Shown in pieces: positions 8,488 through 17,077 of a DNA stretch of 26,295 nt; position 1 is the first letter of the stretch, and every line of letters begins with the position of its first letter. The DNA lies in IMG/VR virus record IMGVR_UViG_3300008448_000538, positions 1 through 26,295 of that record; one strand, 5' to 3'. The notes below the pieces were generated by a model. It made no database searches. It was not told the DNA's origin and saw nothing but the letters and a program-made list of their open reading frames with translations. Source of the stretch: a virus. The position numbers and the translations under genes were made by a program.

Positions 8488-11400
8488 ATGTCTCAACTAA
8501 CTGGCCCTGTGGGGCTCGGACCTATCGACCCTTACTACTACAGTGGTGAGTATGAAAAGGAACAAGAACGACTTAAAGCTGCCGAACAGCTAGAACTTGA
8601 ACAAAAGACTAAAGAAGCTGCTACTCCTAAAACATCTAATCCGATTCAAGGTTTACTTGACTTGGGCGGGGGTGCTGTAGGTAAGGGAATTAAGAGTACC
8701 CTTGATGTAGTAGCTAATCCTGTTGCGGCAGCTACGGAAAAAATTGGTGAAGTAACCGGCAATAAAGCCATGGTTGAAACCAGCAGGGAAGTTCGTCGTG
8801 TGTCGCAAGAAGCCATTATTGGTAGCTTGACTTCGGTTGTTGATACTGCTGATCTTTTGGGTGATGTTGCCAAGGTAGGCGTCAAAAAAGTTTTTGGTCA
8901 AAAAATTGATCCAACACAAGACCCTTGGAGTGATCGGTATACAGCAGCGGTAACTTCTTTTGGACTTGAAAAGCCCAAGACACAGATCGGTCAAATTGGA
9001 GCAAAACTTGCCCAGTTTGCATTGATTACAAAGGCTGCGGCTACGATGGCTCCAAAGGCGCTGATTGGCCTTGGAACAAAAGGTGTAGGACTCAAGGGGG
9101 CAGTTGCTTCAGGCATTGTTCCTGGCGCTGTTGCTGACTTCATGCTCACCACTGCTGAGGATGGTAACCTGTCCCAGATGGTTCAAAATCTGGTTCCTAA
9201 AGACAACCCTCTTCATGATGCTTTCTTTTTAGCAACAAAAGATGGTGATGGTTTGGCTTTGAAAAAGGTCAAGTCCGTACTTGAAGGTGGCATGTTTGGA
9301 GCGGTTGCTGATGGTTTGATGTGGATGGCTGTTGGCCGTAACGCAACTCAGGCTGCAAAAGCGGCTGGTGATAGTGACGAAGTTGCTCTTGCTAAAGGTT
9401 TAGAAGCCAGCAAAACAGCAATGAAAGAGGTTGATGCCAAACATGCTAAAAATGTTGAAGCAGAAGCTGCTCGTTGGTCTGAAGCACATCAATCTGAAAC
9501 CGAAGAACTTCTTGATCTTGAACGTTCGTTGATGGAGCGTGAAGAAGTTTTTAAAGCTTCGAAGGTTCCTGATACTGATCCTGAGTATGTGGCCCTTAAG
9601 GAGACACTTGCTGAAGTGCGTCTTAATCAAGCTGAGTTGGATGAGCGCATTGTCAATGGTTATGATCCTGATGATGCTAAGTCTTATCAACCACAAGATG
9701 CTGCGGCAACCATTGATGAGGGTAATCCAGCTGAGGTTATAGCCGATCAATATGAGATCTACGGCAAAGGTATCAATGTTGCTAACCGTGGTTCCGGTCA
9801 AGGACCCATTAGGGGCGCAGCACACATGATGACTGATGCTCAGTACAAAGTTCAGGGCATCAAAGGTAGGCCAGAAGAGATTATCCGTAGTTTGAGTTCC
9901 CGCCAAGAACTTCAGGAGATGGCTGAACGTCTCAAAGTCCCTATGGATAATGTGGTTCGGTCCGCTGCTGATGAACTTGAAGATTTTAGGAATGCTCTTG
10001 GTGATCAAAGTATTAACCAAGAAACATTCTACAATATGATGAAGCAGCGTCAGCTAATTGACCCAGAAAATACTACGGGTCAAATGCTATCGGAAAGGGG
10101 AATTCTTGTTACCAAGGCTCTCATCCGTGATGCGGCTGTTCAAATGAATGATCTTGCTGTCAATGCTGTGGCTCTTAGGGAAGCTGGGCAGCCTGTTGGT
10201 AATCTTATTGATCGACTGACGGATCGCTCTGTGTTCCTGCTTGGAATGCACAAGTACACGGCATACAAGACTGGTTTTAGGCTACAAACCTTTCAAAGTG
10301 CTATTGGTTTGGATCGGGAAACTGCTGCTCAAGCTGCGTCCAATTTCGAACTAACTCGCAAACAGATCAAAGAATGGGGCATGAAGATTAAATCTCTGCA
10401 ACGGTCTAATGATCCAAAAGCAGCAGATGAATTGGATGCTCTAATCAAAGGCATGGTGCTAGCAAATGGTGACCCCACTAAGGTTGTTCAGTTCCACCGT
10501 GCTGCGATTGACACTAGCTTTAAGCAAGCTATTCAAGGTATGTATCATTCCATCCTGTCTGGGCCTATTACCCACCTCAGGAACGGCTTTGGTAACACCT
10601 ACTCGCTTCTGGAACGACCCTTCTCAACCTATCTGCGTGGTCTGGGTGGTGATAAGTCTTTGAGGGCTTCGGCTGTTGCTGGTCTTCATGGCATGGCTAC
10701 GGGCATTCAAGATAGCTGGAAGGTAGCAATGACAACGTTGAAGTCCGGTGAATCCGTAAACTTTGACCATAAGTTTGTCATTGAAGATTTTCAAACGCAA
10801 GCAATGCTCCAAAATATGCACCTAGCTGCTAGGACTAATGGGGAAAAACTTGCTGCAAGCCTTCTTGAAAACCATTATAACTTCCTCCATAACCCTTGGA
10901 TTAGTTGGCCTGGTCGAGCACTGATGGCGTCTGATGATTTCTTTAAATCGCTGTCAGCTCGTTATCGCATCCATAGCAAGGCAATGTATGATGCAATGGC
11001 TCATTCTGCGGATGATGCCGATGTTGATATGTTGTTTAATAAATATGTGGATAGCTTTTCCAAAGGTATTGATCCACAGACTGGTCGTATCAATGATCCG
11101 GATCTGCTTAAATATGCAGAACGAATTACGTTCCAGCAAGACCCTGGATCCTTTATTAACTCCATCTCTAACATGATGGATAACTCTCCGGGTGGTTTGG
11201 GTAAACTATTTATGCCCTTTATTCGTACTCCAGCAAACTTGCTTGGGTATGGTTTAGAGCATGTTCCCGGCATCCATAAGGTGATTCGTGGACTTGGAGA
11301 TACCCTTGAAGCGGCTGAAAAGAATGGCGATATGTTGTTGGTTGCTGAAATCAAAGGCAGGCAAGCAACAGGGGCAATGCTATCAATGGCAATGCTTATG

Positions 11401-12441
11401 ACCGCTCTTTCAACTGATGTGACTGGTAACTGGCCGCATGATCCTAATGAACGAGCTGCGTGGAAAGAAGAAGGTCGTCCTCCATTTTCAATTAAGGTTG
11501 GCAATGTTTGGATTTCTTATGCTTCTTTGGAACCAGTCAACTCTATGCTTTCCATTGTTGCTGATGCTGTTCGATTGACAAAAGTTGGTGGGGCAGATGC
11601 GGCTGGACAGATCATGCGTCAACTTGGATATTCCATTACCGCAGCTTATACAGATAAGAGTTTTCTTGCTGGATTTGCAGAGATTGGTCAAATTCTTGAT
11701 CCTAAAAACACTTCTGATCCTTCTAAATTGCGGCTGATATTAAACACCGCTAATAATTTTGCTCCGTATTCTGGAGCACGAAGGGGCCTGTCTAATGCTT
11801 TGGATCCATTCCTCAAGGAAACTAGGGGTGAATTGGATCGTATGTTGATCTCTGCTAGCCCTGGATTTGGAGAGGATGTTCCTTCTGTAACTAGTTGGGT
11901 TACTGGTAAAAAACAACTTTCTAATGCTGGTGGTCTTTATAACTCGGTATCTCCTATCCGTATCCACGAAGCAACAAATAATCTAGTTGCTAAGACATTG
12001 ACTGATATTGGATTTCCTTCCAATACTATTCTTAAAACTGGCTTAAATGGTGTTAAGTTGCAACCTGAGGCACGGGAACAGCTTGCCAAGATTCTCTTTA
12101 AGAGTGGTCTGCCTAAAAGGTTGGAATCTCTCTTCAAAGATAAAGCGTGGCAAAACATGGCCAAGCAGTGGAAAGGTCGCTCCATTACCACCGAAATGAT
12201 TCTTGGTGAAAAAGACGATGCCCCGCCTCACATCAAAGAAGTAAGAAAAATTGTCAGCAAATATAGAACACAAGCACTTCGGGAATTGTACGAAACTAAC
12301 GCGGAATACCGTGCCCAAGTATTCCAGCGCAGAGATGAACAGATTCGCGCTTATAAAGGGGACTTTACCCAAACTACGGCGGAGCAGTTCTTGGAATATG
12401 CTAACGCAAAGCCTACTAACACAACTGGCGATAGACAGTAA
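8488..12441 (+). CDS. Large internal virion protein (T7 gp16-like)
   Basis: 1317 residues from the ATG at 8488; an in-frame TTG at 8467 would give 1324. ATG is preferred because neither start has a Shine-Dalgarno motif. T7 gp16 has 1318 residues and the same place before the tail fibre gene. The family forms the innermost core protein that is threaded into the cell and extends a channel through the cytoplasmic membrane. The T7 version starts with a lysozyme domain. Here the N-terminus is instead a charged helix (EYEKEQERLKAAEQLELEQ) followed by Gly/Ala-rich, partly hydrophobic segments, and no SLT motif is visible. Long helical stretches fill 300-700. The C-terminal part (about 1000-1317) is a mix of amphipathic segments and a basic tail. 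Confidence 0.85.
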   Translation: MSQLTGPVGLGPIDPYYYSGEYEKEQERLKAAEQLELEQKTKEAATPKTSNPIQGLLDLGGGAVGKGIKSTLDVVANPVAAATEKIGEVTGNKAMVETSREVRRVSQEAIIGSLTSVVDTADLLGDVAKVGVKKVFGQKIDPTQDPWSDRYTAAVTSFGLEKPKTQIGQIGAKLAQFALITKAAATMAPKALIGLGTKGVGLKGAVASGIVPGAVADFMLTTAEDGNLSQMVQNLVPKDNPLHDAFFLATKDGDGLALKKVKSVLEGGMFGAVADGLMWMAVGRNATQAAKAAGDSDEVALAKGLEASKTAMKEVDAKHAKNVEAEAARWSEAHQSETEELLDLERSLMEREEVFKASKVPDTDPEYVALKETLAEVRLNQAELDERIVNGYDPDDAKSYQPQDAAATIDEGNPAEVIADQYEIYGKGINVANRGSGQGPIRGAAHMMTDAQYKVQGIKGRPEEIIRSLSSRQELQEMAERLKVPMDNVVRSAADELEDFRNALGDQSINQETFYNMMKQRQLIDPENTTGQMLSERGILVTKALIRDAAVQMNDLAVNAVALREAGQPVGNLIDRLTDRSVFLLGMHKYTAYKTGFRLQTFQSAIGLDRETAAQAASNFELTRKQIKEWGMKIKSLQRSNDPKAADELDALIKGMVLANGDPTKVVQFHRAAIDTSFKQAIQGMYHSILSGPITHLRNGFGNTYSLLERPFSTYLRGLGGDKSLRASAVAGLHGMATGIQDSWKVAMTTLKSGESVNFDHKFVIEDFQTQAMLQNMHLAARTNGEKLAASLLENHYNFLHNPWISWPGRALMASDDFFKSLSARYRIHSKAMYDAMAHSADDADVDMLFNKYVDSFSKGIDPQTGRINDPDLLKYAERITFQQDPGSFINSISNMMDNSPGGLGKLFMPFIRTPANLLGYGLEHVPGIHKVIRGLGDTLEAAEKNGDMLLVAEIKGRQATGAMLSMAMLMTALSTDVTGNWPHDPNERAAWKEEGRPPFSIKVGNVWISYASLEPVNSMLSIVADAVRLTKVGGADAAGQIMRQLGYSITAAYTDKSFLAGFAEIGQILDPKNTSDPSKLRLILNTANNFAPYSGARRGLSNALDPFLKETRGELDRMLISASPGFGEDVPSVTSWVTGKKQLSNAGGLYNSVSPIRIHEATNNLVAKTLTDIGFPSNTILKTGLNGVKLQPEAREQLAKILFKSGLPKRLESLFKDKAWQNMAKQWKGRSITTEMILGEKDDAPPHIKEVRKIVSKYRTQALRELYETNAEYRAQVFQRRDEQIRAYKGDFTQTTAEQFLEYANAKPTNTTGDRQ

Positions 12442-13257
12442 ATGGCAACAACCTCAAATACATACACGGGGAATGGCACTAACAAGCTATTCTCCATTAC
12501 TTTCCCATATCTAAATACGTCTGACATTGATGTTTCTGTCAATGGTGTTCTCCAGACGATTACAACTCAATACACGTTTGCCAACGCTACAACGATTGAA
12601 TTCGTAACAGCTCCATCAGTAGGGGCTGCGGTTCTTTTGGAAAGGAGCACGGATGATACCAATCTCCAAGCTACGTTCTTTCCCGGCTCTCCAATTAAGG
12701 CCTCTGATCTAAACGATAACTTTGATCAGGTTCTTTATCTTGCTCAGGAAACTGCTAACATTGCTCAAAACCAGAGTACGGCAGGTCTTCAGGCACAAAT
12801 TGATGCGGCTACCAACACTGCTAATAATGCGGCTGTGTCCGCAGGGGCGGCAGCAACGTCAGCAGCAACGTCAGCATCTATTGCTACGTCTGCTCTAACA
12901 AGTAGTCTCCAAAAGGCTGGTGATATTATCACTGGCAACATTGATAACTCTTCCACTGGATACTTCGACCTTCCCGCAGGAACCACCGGACAGCGCCCTG
13001 GAAGCCCCAACACGGGCATGGTACGGTTCAATACGGACCTGACTGCCTACGAGGGGTATAACGGCACTGGATGGCTTCCTATCGGTGGTGGAGCAAAAGG
13101 TGGTGGTACGGATGATGTGTTTTATGAAAACGGTCAAACCATCACTACCAACTACACAATTACTGTTGGTAAGAATGCTGTGACTGCTGGTCCAGTGACA
13201 ATTAACAGTGGTGTGGCAGTGGTCATTCCTTCTGGTTCTGCTTGGAGCATTGTTTAA
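12442..13257 (+). CDS. Tail fibre protein with T7 gp17-type N-terminal domain
   Basis: 271 residues, starting directly after the stop of the gp16-like gene. Residues 1-110 match the T7 tail fibre N-terminal domain: NTYTGNGTNKLFSITFPYL, then LLERSTDD and the conserved SPIKASDLNDNFDQVLYL. This part attaches the fibre to the tail. Residues 115-155 are Ala/Ser/Thr-rich and helical, probably a trimeric coiled coil. Residues 170-215 hold the motif PGSPNTGMVRFNTDL...YEGYNGTGW, common in phage fibre shafts. The protein is about half the length of T7 gp17 (553 aa), so the receptor-binding tip is probably supplied by the following accessory genes. Confidence 0.88.
   Translation: MATTSNTYTGNGTNKLFSITFPYLNTSDIDVSVNGVLQTITTQYTFANATTIEFVTAPSVGAAVLLERSTDDTNLQATFFPGSPIKASDLNDNFDQVLYLAQETANIAQNQSTAGLQAQIDAATNTANNAAVSAGAAATSAATSASIATSALTSSLQKAGDIITGNIDNSSTGYFDLPAGTTGQRPGSPNTGMVRFNTDLTAYEGYNGTGWLPIGGGAKGGGTDDVFYENGQTITTNYTITVGKNAVTAGPVTINSGVAVVIPSGSAWSIV
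12850..12873 (+). repeat. Tandem 12-bp repeat in tail fibre gene
   Basis: GCAGCAACGTCA occurs twice head to tail (12850-12861 and 12862-12873) with a partial third copy. It encodes the Ala/Thr/Ser-rich shaft segment of the fibre and keeps frame. Such repeats are hot spots for slippage that changes shaft length. Confidence 0.8.
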
Positions 13258-13259
13258 TT

Positions 13260-13739
13260 ATGCCTATTACAATTAATGGAGCCGGCTCTATTGTCGGAAT
13301 TACAGCAGGCGGGTTGCCTGACGCCTCCATCGTTACTGCTGACATTGCTGATGCCAACATCACGGCAGCTAAGCTCAGCGGTGCTCAAACAGGCTCTGCC
13401 CCGATCTACGGGTGTCGGGCTTGGGTGAACTTTGACGGGACCAGGAACGAGGCTGACACTGGGGCATCAACTAACGGTGCCAATGTGAAGATCAGGGCTA
13501 GTGGGAATGTATCGAGTGTGTTGAAGAATGCCGTTGGTGATTACACGGTGACGTTTACGACGGCGATGCCGGATGCGAATTATTGCTCTACTTGCTACGC
13601 TGGACCTCTAGATAACTCCCAGGCGGCTATTGTCTCTGGCGTTCAAGCGACCACAGCTTCGTCCATTAGGTTCACTACACGATCAATGAGCAATACGCAG
13701 GTTGATGAAGATTTTGTAGCTGTCGCCATCTTCCGGTAA
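13260..13739 (+). CDS. Accessory tail fibre / virion protein
   Basis: 159 residues from the ATG at 13260; an in-frame TTG at 13242 would overlap the previous gene and is less likely. The N-terminus (TINGAGSIVGITAGGLPDASIV) and the following DIADANITAAKLSG repeat are typical of phage fibre shafts. The second half has GCRAWVNFDGT, then IRASGNVSSVLKNAVGDYTVTF and an ending VAVAIFR. I know this domain from the C-termini of many phage tail fibre proteins. It is probably a receptor-binding or fibre tip subunit. The start is 2 bases after the previous stop. Confidence 0.72.
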   Translation: MPITINGAGSIVGITAGGLPDASIVTADIADANITAAKLSGAQTGSAPIYGCRAWVNFDGTRNEADTGASTNGANVKIRASGNVSSVLKNAVGDYTVTFTTAMPDANYCSTCYAGPLDNSQAAIVSGVQATTASSIRFTTRSMSNTQVDEDFVAVAIFR

Positions 13740-13745
13740 CCCATC

Positions 13746-14375
13746 ATGACACTACGACTTAATGGCTCGACTTCGGGCTACACAGAGATTGATGCACCGG
13801 CAGCAGCAGGTAATAACACGCTTGTCTTACCAACCGGCAACGGCACAGCAGACCAAGTAATCGCCACCAACGGCAGCGGGGCTTTGAGCTTTGCTGATCG
13901 TGGCCGCCTGGTGCTTGGTACGTCACAGGCATCCACCAGTGGCACCGTTGTGGACTTCACTGGAATCCCGAGTTGGGTCAAGCGGGTGACGGTGATGTTT
14001 AGCGGGGTGAGTGTTAGCGGCACAAGCGCCTTCCTTATTCAACTGGGCACATCTTCTGGCTTTGTTGCTACAGGTTACTCTGGTGGAGGAGCAAGGTTTG
14101 GCACTAACAGCTTTGCAGGCGCGGCATTTACAACGGGATTGAGCGTAAATAACACTACTGCTGCCGCACTTTATAGCGGCCACGTTGTTTGGACAAATGT
14201 AAGCGGTAATTTATGGGCCGGCTCACTGGCTATGGGGGCAAGTGCTACCGAGTTTGCCGGATTGGGTGGATCTTCAATTTCCCTCTCCGGCACCTTAGAC
14301 CGAGTCCGCATCACCACCGTCAACGGCACCGACACCTTTGACGCGGGGTCGATCAACATCCTGTATGAGGGCTGA
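13746..14375 (+). CDS. Accessory tail fibre protein, paralogue 1
   Basis: 209 residues. An N-terminal shaft-like segment (residues 1-55, NGSTSGYTEIDAPAAAGNNT) is followed by a domain beginning FTGIPSWVKRVTVMFSGVS and ending SGTLDRVRITTVNGTDTFDAG. This domain is frequent at the distal end of phage fibres. The following gene has the same start and end blocks with a different middle, so the two are duplicates. The variable middle (about residues 105-170) is the likely host-contact surface. The exact role is inferred. Confidence 0.72.
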   Translation: MTLRLNGSTSGYTEIDAPAAAGNNTLVLPTGNGTADQVIATNGSGALSFADRGRLVLGTSQASTSGTVVDFTGIPSWVKRVTVMFSGVSVSGTSAFLIQLGTSSGFVATGYSGGGARFGTNSFAGAAFTTGLSVNNTTAAALYSGHVVWTNVSGNLWAGSLAMGASATEFAGLGGSSISLSGTLDRVRITTVNGTDTFDAGSINILYEG

Positions 14376-14377
14376 TC

Positions 14378-14998
14378 ATGAGCACACTTAATACAACCAA
14401 CCTCAAGAACCCCAGCTCAGGCAGCAACAACATTGTTCTCGGGACTGACGGGTCTACAACGATTACAACCCTCTCCGCTACCACCCTCTCCGCTACCACC
14501 ATCACAGGCGCCTCGGTTCGGGGTGGTATTACCAGTGGGACGGCGGTTGCTAGTACTAGTGGCGTGGCCATTGACTTCACCGGCATCCCGAGCTGGGTGA
14601 AGCGGGTTACTGTGATGTTTAGCGGGGTGAGTACAAGTGGAACGTCTGCTTTCCTTATTCAATTAGGCACATCTTCTGGCTTTACGACGACCGGATACAC
14701 CGCTTCTGGAGCCAACAATTCCACAAGCTCTATCGGCGTGAGCGGATCAACTGCTGGTTTCATTTTGATGTCTGCCCTTCTAGCGGCTAATACCCATTCC
14801 GGCGGCGTAGTTATTTCGAGTCTCTCTAGCACTGCTTGGACAAGTTCTGGAGTCTTAGTAAGGTCATCCAATGATGGGACGTTTACTTCTGGCGGCACCG
14901 TCACCCTCTCCGGCACCCTAGACCGCATCCGCATCACAACAGTGAACGGCACCGACACCTTTGACGCCGGCTCCGTCAACATTCTCTGGGAGGGCTGA
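14378..14998 (+). CDS. Accessory tail fibre protein, paralogue 2
   Basis: 206 residues, starting 2 bases after paralogue 1 stops. It shares FTGIPSWVKRVTVMFSGVS, GTSAFLIQLGTSSGF and the C-terminal SGTLDRIRITTVNGTDTFDAG block with paralogue 1. The N-terminal 50 residues are different: they resemble a fibre shaft start (MSTLNTTNLKNPSSGSNNIV) and include a duplicated LSATT. The middle differs almost completely. This fits gene duplication followed by divergence of the binding surface, or recombination of modules from another phage. Confidence 0.72.
   Translation: MSTLNTTNLKNPSSGSNNIVLGTDGSTTITTLSATTLSATTITGASVRGGITSGTAVASTSGVAIDFTGIPSWVKRVTVMFSGVSTSGTSAFLIQLGTSSGFTTTGYTASGANNSTSSIGVSGSTAGFILMSALLAANTHSGGVVISSLSSTAWTSSGVLVRSSNDGTFTSGGTVTLSGTLDRIRITTVNGTDTFDAGSVNILWEG
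14471..14500 (+). repeat. Tandem 15-bp repeat in fibre paralogue 2
   Basis: CTCTCCGCTACCACC is present twice head to tail (14471-14485, 14486-14500), coding for LSATT twice. It is an in-frame expansion in the shaft-like N-terminal segment. Confidence 0.85.
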
Positions 14999-15001
14999 TC
15001 C

Positions 15002-15391
15002 ATGTATCGCATTGTTGTCAACCTACAGACCGGCGAGCAGGAGTCTATTCCCCTGACCGCTGAAGAAATCGCTGAGATCGAGGCACGGCCACAGCCCATC
15101 CCCGGCCCGGACTACCTGGCCTTCTGGGATGCGCTGATGACCTCCACCGTCTACGCCTCCATCCGCGAGCAGTCCTTCACCAGCCTGCCGATGAACACCC
15201 TCGCCACCGAGTTCATCGCGCTGATGGGTGATGCCAAAGCAGGCCGGCCCAGTGAGCCCGCCATCCAACAATCCATTAACGCCATCCTCAGTGTTGGGAC
15301 CTTCACCGAAGACCACCTGATTGAACTTCAAGCAGCATTGGTGACTGGGAATCTTGAAGGTATCTACGTCCTTCCTACGCCTCTTGAATAA
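15002..15391 (+). CDS. Small protein of the tail fibre module, possible fibre assembly factor
   Basis: 129 residues, 3 bases after fibre paralogue 2. It begins MYRIVVNLQTGEQESIPLTAEEIAEIEARP, an opening I recognise from small proteins encoded next to phage tail fibre genes. The remainder is helical and acidic, with FWDALMTSTVYASIREQS and a C-terminal ELQAALVTGNLEGIYVLP. It has no signal or membrane segment. Its place at the end of the fibre block suggests a chaperone or a small virion component, but no function can be read from the sequence. The gene is more GC-rich than its downstream neighbours. Confidence 0.6.
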   Translation: MYRIVVNLQTGEQESIPLTAEEIAEIEARPQPIPGPDYLAFWDALMTSTVYASIREQSFTSLPMNTLATEFIALMGDAKAGRPSEPAIQQSINAILSVGTFTEDHLIELQAALVTGNLEGIYVLPTPLE

Positions 15392-15394
15392 CTA

Positions 15395-15523
15395 ATGGGC
15401 AAACCTAAATCACATCAAAAGGTGGAGCACGTTCCCGGCCCACCAAAGAAGACCCGTCAAGGACAGGGACAACATAGTTTGCCCAATCATGGGCGTAAAC
15501 AATCACGCGGCCAAGGCCGTTAA
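15395..15523 (+). CDS. Small basic protein, 42 aa, unknown function
   Basis: An ATG 3 bases after the previous stop opens a frame for 42 residues: MGKPKSHQKVEHVPGPPKK, then TRQGQGQHSLPNHGRKQ and SRGQGR. It is rich in Lys, Arg, Gln, Gly and Pro, has no acidic stretch, and overlaps the next gene by 35 bases in another frame. I recall similar short basic 'PPKKTRQGxGxxS' proteins in cyanophage genomes, usually listed as hypothetical. The tight spacing and non-random composition support a real gene. It may bind nucleic acid, but that is only inference. Confidence 0.6.
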   Translation: MGKPKSHQKVEHVPGPPKKTRQGQGQHSLPNHGRKQSRGQGR

Positions 15524-15728
15524 TCAAATGCTTACCATTCTTGGTCTTAAAGTTTCCTACGAAACGCTTGCCTTCTTTGTTCTGTTTATTGGTTCTGAGG
15601 TTCTTGCTTCTAGCAAACTCAAGTCCAATAGCTTTGTTCAACTTCTCCTCAATGCTGTTGAATCGCTGAAGCCCTTCCGGTCGGAAGATGACAAAATTAA
15701 GAACGTTAAGGATTCCATCCTGAAGTGA
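15489..15728 (+). CDS. Small one-helix membrane protein, holin candidate
   Basis: 79 residues with one hydrophobic segment at about residues 24-40 (ETLAFFVLFIGSEVLA), flanked by a short polar N-terminus and a C-terminal half with SNSFVQLLLNAVESLKPFRSEDD. The gene lies 10 bases upstream of the peptidase that is the best endolysin candidate, so a holin or a pore-forming accessory role is possible. T7 also has its holin (17.5) after the fibre genes. No family is recognised with certainty, and a virion protein is an alternative. The start overlaps the end of the 42-aa gene. Confidence 0.6.
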   Translation: MGVNNHAAKAVNQMLTILGLKVSYETLAFFVLFIGSEVLASSKLKSNSFVQLLLNAVESLKPFRSEDDKIKNVKDSILK

Positions 15729-15738
15729 AGGGGTAGTT

Positions 15739-16290
15739 ATGGCACTCCTTAGGGTTCCCCAATATTACCCTCAGCTAGATTCCACAACGGGTTACGGCAG
15801 TCGGATGTGCTTTTCCAGTAGCGTTGCTATGGCGGTCAAGTACCTAAAGCCGGACTCCCTCTTGGGGGTAAATGCCGATGATCAGTACCTTAAGCGGGTT
15901 CTTCGTTATGGAGATACTACCCAATCCACCGCACAGATACGGGCGGCCTTCGATTATGGAGTCAAGGCCACCTTTTTTACCAATGGAACCCGTACTATCC
16001 TTGAAAAGGAGCTAGATGCGGGGTATCCTGTGGCTTGTGGCGTCCTTCATCATGGTCCTGCTCACGCTCCAACGGGTGGTGGGCACTGGATGCTAGTCAT
16101 TGGCCTTACGGATACCCATGTGGTGTGTCATGACCCCTATGGGGAGATGGATAACGCTAATGGTGGGTATCCAAACCCAGGAAAAGGTGGCAAAGGTGTC
16201 ACTTATACCTGGAAAAACTGGTCCAAACGGTGGATGGTTGAAGGAAATGGGTCTGGCTGGTACATGACCTTTCGGAAACCAGCTAAATAA
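15739..16290 (+). CDS. C39-like cysteine peptidase, endolysin candidate
   Basis: 183 residues with the pattern of papain-like C39/C39_2 peptidases. Cys24 lies in GSRMCFSSSVAMAVKYL, the expected 'C..S/A....A..YL' helix start. His116 lies in GGHWMLVIG, and Asp132 in HDPYGE. These form the probable Cys-His-Asp triad. The length and lack of other domains fit a soluble enzyme that cleaves peptide bonds, here most likely peptidoglycan cross-links during lysis. There is no signal peptide, so it would need the neighbouring membrane protein or another holin to reach the wall. The ATG is preceded by GAAGGGG, a modest ribosome binding site. Processing of a virion protein is an alternative role. Confidence 0.78.
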   Translation: MALLRVPQYYPQLDSTTGYGSRMCFSSSVAMAVKYLKPDSLLGVNADDQYLKRVLRYGDTTQSTAQIRAAFDYGVKATFFTNGTRTILEKELDAGYPVACGVLHHGPAHAPTGGGHWMLVIGLTDTHVVCHDPYGEMDNANGGYPNPGKGGKGVTYTWKNWSKRWMVEGNGSGWYMTFRKPAK

Positions 16291-16309
16291 ACACTTTTAT
16301 TAAATAACA

Positions 16310-16651
16310 ATGGCTTCTATTACAACTGATGCTGTAACAACGGTTGGTACATTCATTTCGGAGAACAGCAGCAATGCCTTTTCCCTTGGGGCATCTCGTT
16401 CCTTGGCAATTGGCGCAACAACTGCTAATATTGCGTTGACCCCAACGTGTCAATTTGTATCAATTAAGTGTGCTGGTGGCACTCATTGTCATTATACAAT
16501 TGGTACTGGAGCACAAACTGCTACTTCGTCCTCTCATTACCTGCGTACTGGCGAACGATTGACTTTTCAGGTTCCTGCTAACGCTAATATTGCAGTAATT
16601 CAAGGCACTGGTGCTGCTACAACTCTGTATATTTCAGAATTCTTTAACTAA
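16310..16651 (+). CDS. Small Ser/Thr/Ala-rich protein, probably structural
   Basis: 113 residues, beta-rich, with a repeated Ala/Thr pattern (SLGASRSLAIGATTANIALTP). A Cys/His cluster (CAGGTHCHYTIG) lies at about residues 54-65. The end LYISEFFN is hydrophobic. It is not recognised as a named family. It lies among virion genes and its size and composition resemble small head or tail decoration proteins. The Cys/His cluster is unusual for a phage structural protein and could bind metal. Confidence 0.6.
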   Translation: MASITTDAVTTVGTFISENSSNAFSLGASRSLAIGATTANIALTPTCQFVSIKCAGGTHCHYTIGTGAQTATSSSHYLRTGERLTFQVPANANIAVIQGTGAATTLYISEFFN

Positions 16652-16656
16652 TAATC

Positions 16657-17073
16657 ATGGCTACTAGCGCATTCTTTAAATTCAATAGCTTTACTGAAGC
16701 AGTAGCAGAGAAGGTTCATAACCTTGGTGCGGATACGCTTGAGGTTGCTCTGACCAACACCCTTCCTGTTAACACCAACACGGTGCTGGCTAACATTACC
16801 CAGATTACCTACACGAACCTCAACGCTCGTACCCTTACGGTGAGTGGTAGTGCCCAGACGGGTGGTGTGTATAAGCTGAGCATTACTGATAAAACCCTCA
16901 CCTCCACGGGCGGTTCTACTGGTCCGTTCCGGTATGTTGTGCTGTTTAATCAAACCGCAACGAACGATGAACTGATTGGTTGGTATGATTATGGCTCTTC
17001 TATTACCCTTGGTGATGGTGAGTCCCTGTTGCTCAACTTCGATGATGCTAACGGCGTTCTGACGATTACCTGA
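16657..17073 (+). CDS. Virion structural protein of unknown place
   Basis: 138 residues, beginning MATSAFFKFNSFTEAVAEKVHNLG, with DTLEVALTNTLP and a C-terminal GESLLLNFDDANGVLTIT. I know this pattern from small proteins in many tailed phages that are annotated as virion structural proteins. It is a single beta-rich domain without membrane segments. The start is 5 bases after the previous stop. No Shine-Dalgarno motif precedes the ATG. Confidence 0.68.
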   Translation: MATSAFFKFNSFTEAVAEKVHNLGADTLEVALTNTLPVNTNTVLANITQITYTNLNARTLTVSGSAQTGGVYKLSITDKTLTSTGGSTGPFRYVVLFNQTATNDELIGWYDYGSSITLGDGESLLLNFDDANGVLTIT

Positions 17074-17077
17074 TAAC

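Noticed and set aside
9400-10020. Minus-strand open frame of 206 residues inside the gp16-like gene
   Set aside because: Lies antisense within a confident long gene, has no ribosome site and no recognisable domain.
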